From Pseudomonas sp. UYIF39 (GTDB lineage: Bacteria > Pseudomonadota > Gammaproteobacteria > Pseudomonadales > Pseudomonadaceae), in the NCBI RefSeq assembly GCF_029963765.1, contig NZ_JALBYU010000022.1, positions 45,812 to 109,811 of the forward strand: a stretch of 64,000 nucleotides of DNA, in the 5' to 3' direction. Below, piece after piece: positions 16,803 to 26,608 of the stretch. How positions within the stretch are numbered: the first letter of the stretch is position 1; each line of letters begins with the position of its first letter. The notes below the pieces were generated by a model. That model worked only from the letters and a program-made list of their open reading frames with translations. It was not told where the DNA came from and did not search any database. Position numbers and translations under genes: made by a program.

Positions 16803-17894
16803 TTATTCTTTCTGGTCAGCAAATAGCTGGGTGATGTCGCCGCCCAGGCGGTAGGTTTTCATCGGTTCGAACGATTGGCGCCAGCGGTTGGTTTGCAACG
16901 AGCAGTCGTACAGCGCGCAGTAAGGTTCCAGCCAGGCAAACTTGCCATCCTCGTCGAGGTCCTCGAGTTCCTGCTTGTAGCCGGTCTTGCGTTCAAACGT
17001 GCGTGGGTCCTTGATCCCCTCCTCCACCCGCGCCGCCAGACGCCGCATGGCACCGTGGTTTTCTTCGCGCAGGTCGATGTCATTGGCTCGGGCAAAGGCA
17101 GCGATCATCATCAGCGGCCCCATCGCATAGTTGTGGTAAGCCAGCGCACGGGTTTCGCGGTTCAGTTCGTTGGGCAGGTATCCGTCTGCATCGACCTGGG
17201 AAGCGCCGATGCGAAACTGCGCTACCGACCAGTCGAACAGGTCGCGTCGGTCGACCACCACCGAGGCCGCCATGACGGCCCAGGCCGCCCAATACTGGTG
17301 ATTGTTCAGTCGGTCCAGTGGCTGGTCGCGCCAGTCCCGCACCACCTGATCGGCGAGCTGGCCGATCCAGACCTCGATCGGTCGGGTCTGCGCCTCGCGG
17401 CCCCTCAAAGGCTGCGAGCGCGAATACTTGAGCCGCAGATAGGCCGAAGAAATACTGCCCAGCGCCCATTTGCGCATCGACTTGCCGGTATGGGTGTAGG
17501 TGGTACTCAGCAGCGCCTGCGCCTTGGCCCAATCGCCCAGCCAACTCAGGGTGCAGTCCACATGGCCGGCGCGGCCGAGCCGTAAATAGGCGGCGACTTG
17601 TTTGTTGACGCCCTTCTCCAGTTCGTTGATATCGGCTGACATTTGCTTGTAGCGTTGGTTGGATTCCACGTTGAGCTGATCACGTGCCTTGCCCGAGCCC
17701 TCGTACTTACTGGGGATCAACAGGTCACCGGTATAGGGTTTGGGCGCCGCCGGACAGCTCGGCACGTCGCCCTTCTTGTCCACGGCCGGCGCGTAATAGC
17801 CCTGCGGCGGGCGCAGTTGAGCGGCCACCGCCTGCACGGTCGGCCCCATCAGAATGAAGGCCACGCCAATGGCGGCCCAGTGCGCCTGACGCAT
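16803..17894 (-). CDS. algL: Periplasmic alginate lyase
   Basis: A 363-residue polysaccharide lyase of family 5 that clears misdirected alginate from the periplasm during secretion. There is an N-terminal signal peptide, and the catalytic block NNHQYWAAWAV (N198, H199) and RALAYHNYA with the conserved Tyr are present. Length is close to the P. aeruginosa enzyme (367 residues). Its ATG shares one base with the algX stop (TGATG), indicating coupling. The next gene on the strand is algA, not algI. Confidence 0.95.
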   Translation of the reverse strand: MRQAHWAAIGVAFILMGPTVQAVAAQLRPPQGYYAPAVDKKGDVPSCPAAPKPYTGDLLIPSKYEGSGKARDQLNVESNQRYKQMSADINELEKGVNKQVAAYLRLGRAGHVDCTLSWLGDWAKAQALLSTTYTHTGKSMRKWALGSISSAYLRLKYSRSQPLRGREAQTRPIEVWIGQLADQVVRDWRDQPLDRLNNHQYWAAWAVMAASVVVDRRDLFDWSVAQFRIGASQVDADGYLPNELNRETRALAYHNYAMGPLMMIAAFARANDIDLREENHGAMRRLAARVEEGIKDPRTFERKTGYKQELEDLDEDGKFAWLEPYCALYDCSLQTNRWRQSFEPMKTYRLGGDITQLFADQKE

Positions 17895-19291
17895 CAGTGC
17901 CCCTCCGTCTGCGCGGTGCGCAGGGAAGGTGTCGCAGAGATGACGGGCTTGGCACACAAGCGGGCCGAGAGCTCCATGGAGGTCGGTCCAGGCGGTGGCT
18001 GCACGTCCATGGAAAGAAAAGTCAGTTCGTCCCAGTCCGCATCGGCGCGCAGCTCGAAGGCGAAGCGGCCCTGGGTATTGACCGTCGGCGAACGGCTCAA
18101 GCTGATGTTTTCCTGGCGACCGTTCATGTAGGTCAGGGTCGCGCTCATCAGGTGCACGGCGGGATCGGCGAACTTTAGGTCGACCTGATAACGATTGCCC
18201 TTGATCGGATACACATTGCCGCCACCGCCGTTGAACAACACCTGATTGCGCCCGCTGTGCAGGGTCGAAAGGCTTTTGAGCAGCGGCGCCTGGTTGTCGC
18301 AGCCATCGCTCAGCGCTGCCATCGCCTGCCGGTAGAAACTGGATTTGCCCAGGTTGTCGAGATTATCGGTTTCCCACACCAGCACCGTCGGCGGGCGCTT
18401 CTGGAAGTCGTCGCCGAGCAGGTAGGCGATCAACGAATCATCATAGCCACCGCCCGGCACACTGAAGTTGCTGACCGGCGTCTGCAGATACTGTTCGAGG
18501 AAGCCGGCAAAGTTGAACGCCTCGCCGCTGGCGCTGGTACCGATCAATACGACCTTGGCGGGGACCTTGGCATCGCCTTGGGCCCGGGTTTGATAACGGG
18601 TGACAAACTGCGCCGCATAACCGTTGCCGCAGATCTGCGCGGCGGCTTTTTGCAACGTGCCAGAGCGTCCCAACAAGCCGACCGGCTGGCTGGCGAAGAC
18701 CTGATGCGGCAACGCCTTGAGCACGTCGTTACCGCTGAGCGTCTGGGCCACCAGCTGGGCGCTGCGTTCGGCGCCATAGGGCGTCCAGTTGTGGTCGCCC
18801 TTGAAGTAGAAAGGCTGCCCGGTTGGCTGCGGCGCACCCAGCAGGCTGGTGAAGTCGGGGACCAGAATACGTAAGTCGCGCACCCGGTCCAGCGTTTGCA
18901 AGTAGTTCTGCCGGGCCTTGGCCTGATCGAAGTTGGCCAGTTCCAGCGGCGTCAGGCGGTCGGCATGCAGCAAGCCGCGGCTGGGTGGCAACACCAACAC
19001 CAGCTCGACCCCGCGTTGGGCCAGCCCGTCGCGCAGACGCTTGAGGGCTTTGTAACCGCTCTCATCGAGGCCGAAGTCAGTGCGAAAATCGCTTTGGGTG
19101 CGAAAGAGCCACTGGTCTTGGGCCTCCACCAGGGTCGCGTAGTTTTTCAGCTCCGGCTGCTCGTAAAGTGTCGCCTGCGCCGCTTGTGGGCACAGCTGAC
19201 AGCAGGCCTCGGCCGTGTACTCCGGCTGCGCCTGTCCCCACGTCGGCACAGACAGCAGGCACAGCGCGGCAAATCCATGGAGGGTGTTCAT
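17894..19291 (-). CDS. algX: AlgX, alginate O-acetyltransferase/scaffold protein with altered active site
   Basis: A 465-residue periplasmic protein with a signal peptide, an SGNH-like domain and a C-terminal carbohydrate-binding module (last 120 residues). In P. aeruginosa AlgX the triad is D174, H176 (in DHHW) and S269. Here the Asp is kept (D166), the Ser is kept (S253 in GTSASG), but the motif reads DHNW, so N168 replaces the catalytic His. From memory of the P. aeruginosa sequence, Y275 corresponds to F259 and Y328 falls in an unlike stretch (WETDNLD). The polymer-binding scaffold role could persist while acetyl transfer is lost. This matches the absence of algI, algJ and algF from the operon. 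Confidence 0.93.
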   Translation of the reverse strand: MNTLHGFAALCLLSVPTWGQAQPEYTAEACCQLCPQAAQATLYEQPELKNYATLVEAQDQWLFRTQSDFRTDFGLDESGYKALKRLRDGLAQRGVELVLVLPPSRGLLHADRLTPLELANFDQAKARQNYLQTLDRVRDLRILVPDFTSLLGAPQPTGQPFYFKGDHNWTPYGAERSAQLVAQTLSGNDVLKALPHQVFASQPVGLLGRSGTLQKAAAQICGNGYAAQFVTRYQTRAQGDAKVPAKVVLIGTSASGEAFNFAGFLEQYLQTPVSNFSVPGGGYDDSLIAYLLGDDFQKRPPTVLVWETDNLDNLGKSSFYRQAMAALSDGCDNQAPLLKSLSTLHSGRNQVLFNGGGGNVYPIKGNRYQVDLKFADPAVHLMSATLTYMNGRQENISLSRSPTVNTQGRFAFELRADADWDELTFLSMDVQPPPGPTSMELSARLCAKPVISATPSLRTAQTEGH

Positions 19292-19302
19292 CGGCAGGCT
19301 CC

Positions 19303-20820
19303 TCACAGTGTCTCGGGCAGAATCAACGCGGCTGCATGGCGGCGCAGGAGAATGTCCATCAAGTCGCCTTGCACCTCCCCCAGCAAACCGGTGAAGGCAA
19401 GGCCGTCCTGTTTCTGCGGCGCCAGAAAGGTCAAGTCATAGAGTTCCAGACGCGAGGGTGAAAACACGGTGATGGGGCTGGAACCGTTGCCGATCAGCTT
19501 GCCGCCGACCACGGTGAGCGACAACCTGGCTTCGTAGGGATCTTCCTTGAGGTCGCGGTCGCTGCCGCGCAAATCCTTGATGTGACCGTAGATACCGGTC
19601 AGGGCATTGGCCATCAGCTCGTTTTCATACAGCCGCACACCGGTGCTGTTACGCACCCGGATCCCGTGCCGGTCATTGTCGATCGCGCGGTTGCGCCAGA
19701 TCAGGTTATTGCCGCTCTCATACAGGGTCATGCCGTCGGAGCGGTTTTTGTAGGTCTCGTTGTAGGCCACCAGGTTATTGACGCTGGAACGGTCCAGAAC
19801 GATGCCCGACAGGTGGTTGTTGTAGGCGCGGTTGTAGATGATCCAGCTGTCATTGACCTCGCGTGAGAGGATAATGCCGTGCTTCTTGCGGGTACCAAAG
19901 GCGTCGTTGTGGGCAATGATCAGCCGGCGTGAACGGTCGTGCGGGTCGATGCCATAGACGATGTTGTCGCGGTAGGAATTGCCGAGAATCACCACGTCGT
20001 CGGCCTCATAGCAATAGAAGCCATACCAGTTGTCAACGAACTGCGAATTGAGCAACCAGCCGGTCGGCCGCTTGCGCTTCATCTTCGGCGCCATGCTCGG
20101 GCTGTACTGGGAAATACTCACCCCATAACTCTTGCTCGCGGTGTAGCCGAAGCTGGTGATAGTGCTGTTGACGATGTAGGTCTCGGTGCCGCCCCAGGAC
20201 ACCAGGAAGGGCCGAAACTCCCCCTCTTTCTTGTACCAGGCCGGGCTGTCGTCCTTCTCGCTCCAGGCGCTGACCTTGGTGTCGGTGATAAACAGCTTGC
20301 CGTCATTGACCAGGAAGGAACCGCCCTCCTGGGACAATCGCAACTCCTTGACCGACTTGTCGATATGCAGGGTCCCGCCCGGACGTATGACAATTGGCAA
20401 GCGTGCCAGAAACACCCCCGGCGCAGTTTCGCGCAAGGCCGTCGGTGGCAGGCTGCGCGCCAGTTGCGTCAAGTTCATGTAGCCCCGATCGATGAAGATC
20501 GCCACCGGCATTCGCTGCTGGCGCACCACCCATTCCTTGAGACGCTCCTTGCCGCCGATGAACTCGTCGAGCGAGTTTTCCTTGAGCATCGGCTGGATCA
20601 AGGCACTGCCGGCGGGCTTGTAGGAAATCTTCGCCATGGCTGCCTCGGCCGTATAGCCGGACAGGTCGGGGATCTTTGGCTCGCTGATCAGCAAGGGCTT
20701 TCCCGGAGCCTCGCTAATGGTATAGCGCGGCGCGAATACGAGACCCGCCGCGCTGACACCCGCGGTCTGCACCAACAGCAGTCCGGCGAGCAACAGCCCT
20801 ATCTTGACGACACTGTCCAT
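19303..20820 (-). CDS. algG: Mannuronan C5-epimerase
   Basis: A 505-residue periplasmic enzyme converting mannuronate to guluronate in the growing polymer. It has a signal peptide and a right-handed beta-helix of CASH repeats, and the catalytic DPHDRS motif is intact (GIDPHDRSRR), so epimerisation should be functional. The ATG at 20820 is taken as the start; a GTG three codons upstream is possible. It ends 11 bp before algX, so the genes are clearly cotranscribed. It is somewhat shorter than the P. aeruginosa protein (543), with the difference at the N-terminus. Confidence 0.95.
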   Translation of the reverse strand: MDSVVKIGLLLAGLLLVQTAGVSAAGLVFAPRYTISEAPGKPLLISEPKIPDLSGYTAEAAMAKISYKPAGSALIQPMLKENSLDEFIGGKERLKEWVVRQQRMPVAIFIDRGYMNLTQLARSLPPTALRETAPGVFLARLPIVIRPGGTLHIDKSVKELRLSQEGGSFLVNDGKLFITDTKVSAWSEKDDSPAWYKKEGEFRPFLVSWGGTETYIVNSTITSFGYTASKSYGVSISQYSPSMAPKMKRKRPTGWLLNSQFVDNWYGFYCYEADDVVILGNSYRDNIVYGIDPHDRSRRLIIAHNDAFGTRKKHGIILSREVNDSWIIYNRAYNNHLSGIVLDRSSVNNLVAYNETYKNRSDGMTLYESGNNLIWRNRAIDNDRHGIRVRNSTGVRLYENELMANALTGIYGHIKDLRGSDRDLKEDPYEARLSLTVVGGKLIGNGSSPITVFSPSRLELYDLTFLAPQKQDGLAFTGLLGEVQGDLMDILLRRHAAALILPETL

Positions 20821-20906
20821 AAGCCTCACTCATCAAAATAAATGCAACCTGGTGTGATCAAGGCGCTGTTGCCCACGATGGCATCACTGCGGGCAACAAC
20901 CTGGGC

Positions 20907-22340
20907 CTAGATTTTCCAGACGAAATCAATGAACGCCCGGTGCATGCTCGAGTCGGTGTCGCTGGCGTACGCGTCACCCGGGAAGAACACGCCGAGGCGC
21001 AAGCGGATCAGCGCCGAGGGTTCGTCGACCCAATCCACCATGCTCGCGGGCAACAGGCCTTGTTTGAAGTACTTGGTCATGACCAGATCGACTTCCTGGC
21101 CCAGGTCCTTCTCACCGTCCACCAGCGCCGCATTGATGACCCCGCCGTCGCCGGTTTCCTGCTGGTCGTCGACCCGCCAGAAGCGGTGGTAGACGAGGCT
21201 GGCGTCGTAGTCCTCGCGCAACTGCCAGGAGCCGAACAGGGTAGCCACCTGGAGGTTGCTCAGTTCACCGCGAAAGGCTTCGCCGAAACGGTGAACGCGC
21301 GAACGCGTGCCGGTGTAATTCGAGCGGTTGCTCTGCAGGCCGGTTTGCTGGAACTGATTCTCCTGGTCGCGACCACCGCCGTCGCCACGGGCTGCGGCAG
21401 CACCGAGGCGCCAGCTTTCATCGATGTTCCAGCGCAGGCCAAGGTCCGCACCCCAGGCGTTGACGTCGCCACTGGTGTGGCCCGTCGCAATGCGATCGCC
21501 GTTAGCGTCGACCACGCTGGTGAGGTTGTCGCGACTGCCGGTCAGCCAGGTCGCGTTGAGCCAGTAATTGACCGGCATCGTCGAGCGATAGTTGTAGCCG
21601 TCACCGTTCGCTTCGAGACCGACCCAGGTCAGGCTGCCGGTGTTGGTCTTGTCGAGCGCATCGAGCTGCTCGCCCGGATTGGGCAGGCTGCCGCTGTCCT
21701 CGGAGTGATGCACGCGCAGGCCGAACCAGTGATTGGGCGCCCATTGCGTTGAGATGTCGGCGAACACATGGGAGCGGTCTTTGTCTACGGGCGCCAGGTC
21801 GCTCAAGTCAGTGCGGTAATCGGAAAAGCGCTGGGCGGCACCGAGGTGGGTGCGCAGCAGAGTGGTCTCGAAGGTCCAGTTGAGCGCTTCGATGTTGGTG
21901 TCCATCCACTCGCCGCTGTCCTCGCGCAAACGCTGGCGCCCCAAGCGCAAATGCTCGCCCGGATAGGCGGTGATGCCCGAATAGTCGACCCAGAACTCGC
22001 GCATCGCCAGGTAGCTGTCATCGGTCCCGCGGGCGTTACTTTCGTCGACGCCGTTGTTCACCGTATCGGTGTCGATGGTATCGGTCGCTGCCACCGCCTG
22101 CCCCATCAAATAGGCACTCCAGTCACCCCATTGGCCAAAGGCCCAGGGGCGCAAGTCGATGCCAATACCGTTGAGGGTGCCACCGGGTGCGGTGCCCAGG
22201 TCACGGTCGTCCTGCGACTCACCGGTAATCTTCACATCCAGGCCGAAATTCTTCGGAGCCACCTCCGCCGCCAGCACCAGACCGGCACTGCACATCAGCG
22301 AAACACCCAGACCACAACCTGCCAATAATGCTTGCTTCAT
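20907..22340 (-). CDS. algE: Alginate outer-membrane export porin
   Basis: A 477-residue beta-barrel with a signal peptide (AGLVLAAEVAPKNFGL) and alternating amphipathic strands. It ends in the aromatic outer-membrane signature (FIDFVWKI). Family features such as the WAFGQWGDWSAYLMGQ strand and the LRLGRQRLRED segment are present. Its start overlaps the algK stop by 4 bp (ATGA). It works with AlgK to export alginate. Confidence 0.95.
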   Translation of the reverse strand: MKQALLAGCGLGVSLMCSAGLVLAAEVAPKNFGLDVKITGESQDDRDLGTAPGGTLNGIGIDLRPWAFGQWGDWSAYLMGQAVAATDTIDTDTVNNGVDESNARGTDDSYLAMREFWVDYSGITAYPGEHLRLGRQRLREDSGEWMDTNIEALNWTFETTLLRTHLGAAQRFSDYRTDLSDLAPVDKDRSHVFADISTQWAPNHWFGLRVHHSEDSGSLPNPGEQLDALDKTNTGSLTWVGLEANGDGYNYRSTMPVNYWLNATWLTGSRDNLTSVVDANGDRIATGHTSGDVNAWGADLGLRWNIDESWRLGAAAARGDGGGRDQENQFQQTGLQSNRSNYTGTRSRVHRFGEAFRGELSNLQVATLFGSWQLREDYDASLVYHRFWRVDDQQETGDGGVINAALVDGEKDLGQEVDLVMTKYFKQGLLPASMVDWVDEPSALIRLRLGVFFPGDAYASDTDSSMHRAFIDFVWKI

Positions 22341-23737
22341 AGTAAGTCCTGTCCATTTTCCGGAGTTTGCAGTCTGGCTAGCGCCGCGCCCGTCAGACGG
22401 GCCTGGGCTTCCCCTTCAAGCAAAGGCTGCGCGATTTTCCTTTCTGCCGGGGTCAGCCCCGACTGCAGGGCCGACAGCACTGGCTCTGCATTTACCACGC
22501 CCTGACGCTGCGCGAGTTGCGCAAAGACATAGGCATTGATCCGATTGACCTTCACCCCGCGGGAGTCGGAAAACATGTGCGCCAGGGCCAGGTCGGCATT
22601 GGGCGAACCGTTGCGGGCCGCCAGCAACAAATGTTGCAGCGCCTTCTGCGGTTCGACCTGGCCCAGATAACCGCGCCGGTACAACTGGCCCAGGTAGTAA
22701 TGCGCCCCGACTTCCCCGGCCGCGGCCGCCTTGAGCAAATGCTCTTCAGCCAGACGCGGGTTCTGCGGCAACCATTTGCCGAGGTAATACAGCCGCCCGG
22801 TCAGCAGTTCCGCCCGTGGGTCGCCCGCCTCGCGCCCGCGCTGCAAGGCCGAGAGCAATTGCGGCGCATCGCCTTGCACGGGGTAGTCGTTGATCAACCG
22901 TGCCAGGCTGGTCCAGGCCGGCGCATAGACCGGCGCCAATTCCTCGAGCAGGCGCTGGGCGCTTTGTGCATCGGCCGGGCCTTCGAGGGCTGGCGACGAC
23001 AGAACGCGCGCCACCGACTCGACCCGCAAGGGCGCGACTCGTCCCTCGCGCCAACCCTGGCGCAACTCCACCAGCAAGGCCGCTTGCGCATTGGGCTGGG
23101 CGCGCATTCGGTTGATGGTGGCCAGCTCCACATAACAGGCATCGAGTACCGCAAGCCGAGCCCGGCACATCTGCTCGATCTGCGGCAGGTGAGCCTTATA
23201 GGTGCCCTGATTGCGGTAAATCAGAATCTGCGCCAGATCCGCCTCGACAATGCCCTGGGCGCGCCAGCCATCGACCTTCTGCTGCGGATCCACCCCAGGC
23301 ACCAGTTGCGGGTAGCCCAGGTACAACAACGTCAGCGGCACCACCGCACTGAACTCGCCTTTATCCAGCGCGCCTTCCAATAATTGCTGGGCCTCGCGCA
23401 CTTGCTTGGGATCACTCGGTCCCTGACGCAACAACAAGCGCCCCAGACGTGACTGCGCCTTGACCGACTCCGGCGCGGCCTGCCGGTACAAGGCTTCAGC
23501 CTCTTTCAGGCTCGCCGGGTCGCCCGCCGACGCCGTCAGGTCGCCCATCCCGGCCTGGGCATCGGCATAGCCGTCCTGGGCCAGCGCCGCATAGTGCTTG
23601 CGTGCCGTTTCATAATCGCCGCGCAACATGGCCTCGCGCGCCAACCCCTGATCCGGCAGGGTGCCGCAACCATGAATCATCATCAGAGCTGCGGCCAGCG
23701 CAGAAAACCGCAGCCCCGATCGCCATGCGCCGTTCAT
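22337..23737 (-). CDS. algK: Alginate export lipoprotein AlgK (TPR/Sel1-like)
   Basis: A 466-residue outer-membrane lipoprotein. The signal peptide ends in a lipobox (MIHGCG), and the rest is Sel1/TPR-type helical repeats (for example AAAAGEVGAHYYLGQLYRRG and ARNGSPNADLALAHMF). It acts as a scaffold for assembly of the AlgE secretin-like porin and periplasmic proteins. It overlaps both neighbours by 4 bp, alg44 upstream and algE downstream. Confidence 0.95.
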   Translation of the reverse strand: MNGAWRSGLRFSALAAALMMIHGCGTLPDQGLAREAMLRGDYETARKHYAALAQDGYADAQAGMGDLTASAGDPASLKEAEALYRQAAPESVKAQSRLGRLLLRQGPSDPKQVREAQQLLEGALDKGEFSAVVPLTLLYLGYPQLVPGVDPQQKVDGWRAQGIVEADLAQILIYRNQGTYKAHLPQIEQMCRARLAVLDACYVELATINRMRAQPNAQAALLVELRQGWREGRVAPLRVESVARVLSSPALEGPADAQSAQRLLEELAPVYAPAWTSLARLINDYPVQGDAPQLLSALQRGREAGDPRAELLTGRLYYLGKWLPQNPRLAEEHLLKAAAAGEVGAHYYLGQLYRRGYLGQVEPQKALQHLLLAARNGSPNADLALAHMFSDSRGVKVNRINAYVFAQLAQRQGVVNAEPVLSALQSGLTPAERKIAQPLLEGEAQARLTGAALARLQTPENGQDLL

Positions 23738-24948
23738 TTTCCGGCCGCCATGGCTTTATTCTCCCAGGCATTCTTCACCCAGGTATTGGCCGCCCAGGCA
23801 TTCTTCACCCAGGCATTGCTTTGCAGGTTTTCGATACTGACTTCCACCGGACGCCCGGCGAGATCGGTCTGCAACGCGCTGTCAGGCTCAATGGTGACCC
23901 GCAGGTCGGCGGCCAGGCCGCCGTTGTCCAGCACCACCGTGGCGATTTTGCCCGTGCGTGGCTGTTCTTCACCCACCAGTTGGAAGCTCACTGCCTTGCC
24001 AGGCTGGATCTTGGCAAAGTTCTTATAGGGGAAGCGCGCCTCGATGGTCGCCACACCATCGATCGGCATCAACTCGTATACCGTGGTGCCCTTGCCGACG
24101 ACCTGGCCGTCCGGCACCAGCTGCGCCACCACCCGGCAATCGCAAGGGCTGGTCAGCGACCCTTGCAGGGTCCGGCTGAACAGGCGCTCGAGGTTTTCCG
24201 GGGTCGCCTGCCCGGGTGGCAGGTTGCCTTTCATCACATCCAGCAGCGACGCGGAAAAGGTCGCCAGCGGCGCCCCCTTGGACACCACCGCCCCCACCTT
24301 GACCAACGACTTGACGCTGCCGTCGCGCGGCAGGCCGATCAACTGGCCGGGCACGTTGACCCGCGCCGATTCGGCGTGAGTGACGAAATAAATGCCATAC
24401 AACTGGTTCAGCACATAACCAAAGGCACCCAGTCCCACCAGGAACATCAGCAGGCTCACCGTGGTCGCCCGCAAGCGTGCGAAAAAGCCCAGGCCGTTGC
24501 CGCTATCGTGCTTTCGCGGCTTGGTGAAGTTGTCGCGCTGCTGGGTCGCGAGCATGTCACCCAGGCTGATCACCCCACCCGAGAGGTAGGATGTGATCAG
24601 ATAACGCAATGCGGAGATCGCACGTGGAGGCAGGTTGTGGAACTCGCAACCCACCCGCAGCCCCTCGCTGCCTACCGAGCGCACGACAAACTCCACGTCG
24701 ATGGCAAACCCAAGCGCATCGACCTGAAACACCAGTTTGCCTTTGTGCTGTCGGCCCACGATCAGCGGTGGATTCAGCTGACTCAGGCTGAAGCCACCGG
24801 CCGACAAGTCGATCAGCTCGCAATCGAACATCTCCCGGTTCGGCACGTGTAACTTGAGCCTCGCCGGTAGATTCAGCCGCGCATGCTGACGCTCCACCTC
24901 CGACTCATGCACAACATTGTCATCAACAGCAATACAAGCTGTGTTCAT
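23734..24948 (-). CDS. alg44: Alg44, c-di-GMP-binding PilZ co-polymerase
   Basis: A 404-residue inner-membrane protein. The PilZ domain at the N-terminus has RQHAR (RxxxR) and DLSAGG (DxSxxG), so c-di-GMP binding should be intact. A single transmembrane helix follows (TVSLLMFLVGLGAFGYVL), then a periplasmic membrane-fusion-protein domain. The C-terminus is unusual, with near-repeats NAWVKNAW / NTWVKNAW before the last residues, matched at DNA level around 23756-23818. This accounts for much of the extra length over the 389-residue P. aeruginosa protein. The ATG at 24948 is chosen over an in-frame start seven codons upstream. Confidence 0.95.
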   Translation of the reverse strand: MNTACIAVDDNVVHESEVERQHARLNLPARLKLHVPNREMFDCELIDLSAGGFSLSQLNPPLIVGRQHKGKLVFQVDALGFAIDVEFVVRSVGSEGLRVGCEFHNLPPRAISALRYLITSYLSGGVISLGDMLATQQRDNFTKPRKHDSGNGLGFFARLRATTVSLLMFLVGLGAFGYVLNQLYGIYFVTHAESARVNVPGQLIGLPRDGSVKSLVKVGAVVSKGAPLATFSASLLDVMKGNLPPGQATPENLERLFSRTLQGSLTSPCDCRVVAQLVPDGQVVGKGTTVYELMPIDGVATIEARFPYKNFAKIQPGKAVSFQLVGEEQPRTGKIATVVLDNGGLAADLRVTIEPDSALQTDLAGRPVEVSIENLQSNAWVKNAWAANTWVKNAWENKAMAAGK

Positions 24949-25065
24949 AACGCGTCCCTTCCCTTCCACGATTGAGAACGATCCGGCAGGTCAGAGCCGG
25001 TATGCACCTTTATCCTTTACCGCTGTGCAGACCGGCACGGCATGCCGACTGCCCTGACACCTGCG

Positions 25066-26547
25066 CTACACCATCCACATCAGCAGCGCGCAAAACACAC
25101 TGCCGGCCGAAAAGGTCATGGACCGCGACGACCAGGTATTGAACCAGCGCTGATAGCTGGCCAGCCCGCGGTCGAGTCTGGTTTTCTGGCGCGTCCACGA
25201 TTGCCGGTCGAGACGGAAGAACACATAGATCTTCACCACGGCGCCGACCAACTGGTTGTAATAGAGAATCAGTGGATAGGCCGGCCCGACCGGGTGCCCC
25301 GAAGCCAGCAACAGCAGACTCAGGAACAAGCGAGTCAGGCCGATCCAGAGCACATAGATCAGCAGGTAGGCCATGCTGTATTTGAGGCTGGCAATGATCG
25401 CCACTGACGGCCCGAGCAGGCTGGCCCACATCGATACGCGTTGATCGAACAGCACCAGCGAGGTGAACCAGCCCAACCGCTGCACGCCCAAGTGCAGCGC
25501 CCGCGAGTTCTGCCGCAGGTTATTGCCATACCAGCGAAACATCAGCTGGCGGCTGGCCTTGAAGAAGCTCTTTTCCGGGGGGTGCTCGACCGTGTTGATC
25601 GCCGCATCGGGCACATAAAAGGTGTCGTAGCCCAGCCGCATCAGGCTGTACCAACTGGACTTGTCATCACCGGTCAGGAAGCGGAAACGCCCCAGGCGCC
25701 AGTGCTGCAGATAATCGCTCTCAACGTCTTGAATAAAGCCGGGGTCGGTCACCACTTGGGCGCGAAACACCGACATCCGCCCGGTCATTGTCAGCACTCG
25801 CTTGCCCAGTGCCATCGAACACATATTGATGTGCCGCTGGGCGAACCGCAGCTTATGCCATTGGCTCATCAGGTAGCTTCCGCGCACCTCGCAGAACTCA
25901 TTGGTGGTCAGCCCGCCGACGTTCGGGAACAGCTTGAACCAGGGCACGGTCTGACGCACCAGCCCGGGCGAGAGCACGGTGTCGCCATCGACCACCGCCA
26001 CCACCGCATCGGCATCCGGCAAATACCGGGAGATCGCCCGAAAACCATGGGCCAGGCCATCGCGCTTACCGGTGCCGGGAATCCGCACGAAGCTCAGCTT
26101 GACCTGCTCCGGCGGGGTATAGCTGTCCCACAGCGCTTTGATCAGCAGTTCATCGGCCAGCTCGACGATGGAACAGACCACCGTGGTCGGGTAACCACAA
26201 CCGATGGCCTCTTCGATCACCGAGCGGTAGACCTGCGCCGTGGTCAACGCATCGATACGAAAACTGGTGACCAGCAAAAACACCTGCGACGGATCGGCAG
26301 TGCTGCCCAGCCTGGTGACTCTGCGTCTGTAATAAGGGAATACCAGATAAAGGAACAGCATCCCCCGCAGGTAATGGATCGCGCCCATCGAATAACGCCA
26401 GATACCGACCGCCCCCAGCAACAGGAGAAAGTCCCTGGATTGGGGATCGAACACGGTGCGCGGCAGCAACAGTGCAAGCCCCATCAGCGCGGTGACGTAG
26501 AACAACCAGCCCGCAGCTTCGCGCAAGTAAACCCTGGAATCAGCCAT
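25066..26547 (-). CDS. alg8: Alginate polymerase catalytic subunit
   Basis: A 493-residue family-2 glycosyltransferase of the inner membrane that polymerises mannuronate from GDP-mannuronate. Two N-terminal membrane segments precede the catalytic domain, which contains VVDGDTVLSPG (metal-binding DxD), QDVESDYLQHW and the processive-synthase-like QLMFRWYGN, followed by further C-terminal membrane helices. The length matches P. aeruginosa Alg8 (494) when the ATG at 26547 is used. It lies 61 bp after algD and 117 bp before alg44. Confidence 0.95.
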   Translation of the reverse strand: MADSRVYLREAAGWLFYVTALMGLALLLPRTVFDPQSRDFLLLLGAVGIWRYSMGAIHYLRGMLFLYLVFPYYRRRVTRLGSTADPSQVFLLVTSFRIDALTTAQVYRSVIEEAIGCGYPTTVVCSIVELADELLIKALWDSYTPPEQVKLSFVRIPGTGKRDGLAHGFRAISRYLPDADAVVAVVDGDTVLSPGLVRQTVPWFKLFPNVGGLTTNEFCEVRGSYLMSQWHKLRFAQRHINMCSMALGKRVLTMTGRMSVFRAQVVTDPGFIQDVESDYLQHWRLGRFRFLTGDDKSSWYSLMRLGYDTFYVPDAAINTVEHPPEKSFFKASRQLMFRWYGNNLRQNSRALHLGVQRLGWFTSLVLFDQRVSMWASLLGPSVAIIASLKYSMAYLLIYVLWIGLTRLFLSLLLLASGHPVGPAYPLILYYNQLVGAVVKIYVFFRLDRQSWTRQKTRLDRGLASYQRWFNTWSSRSMTFSAGSVFCALLMWMV

Positions 26548-26608
26548 ACCTATGACCCCCCGTTCGATAAACCCATGTTGTTTGGGGCGTATCAGCTCCG
26601 CGCCTCGC

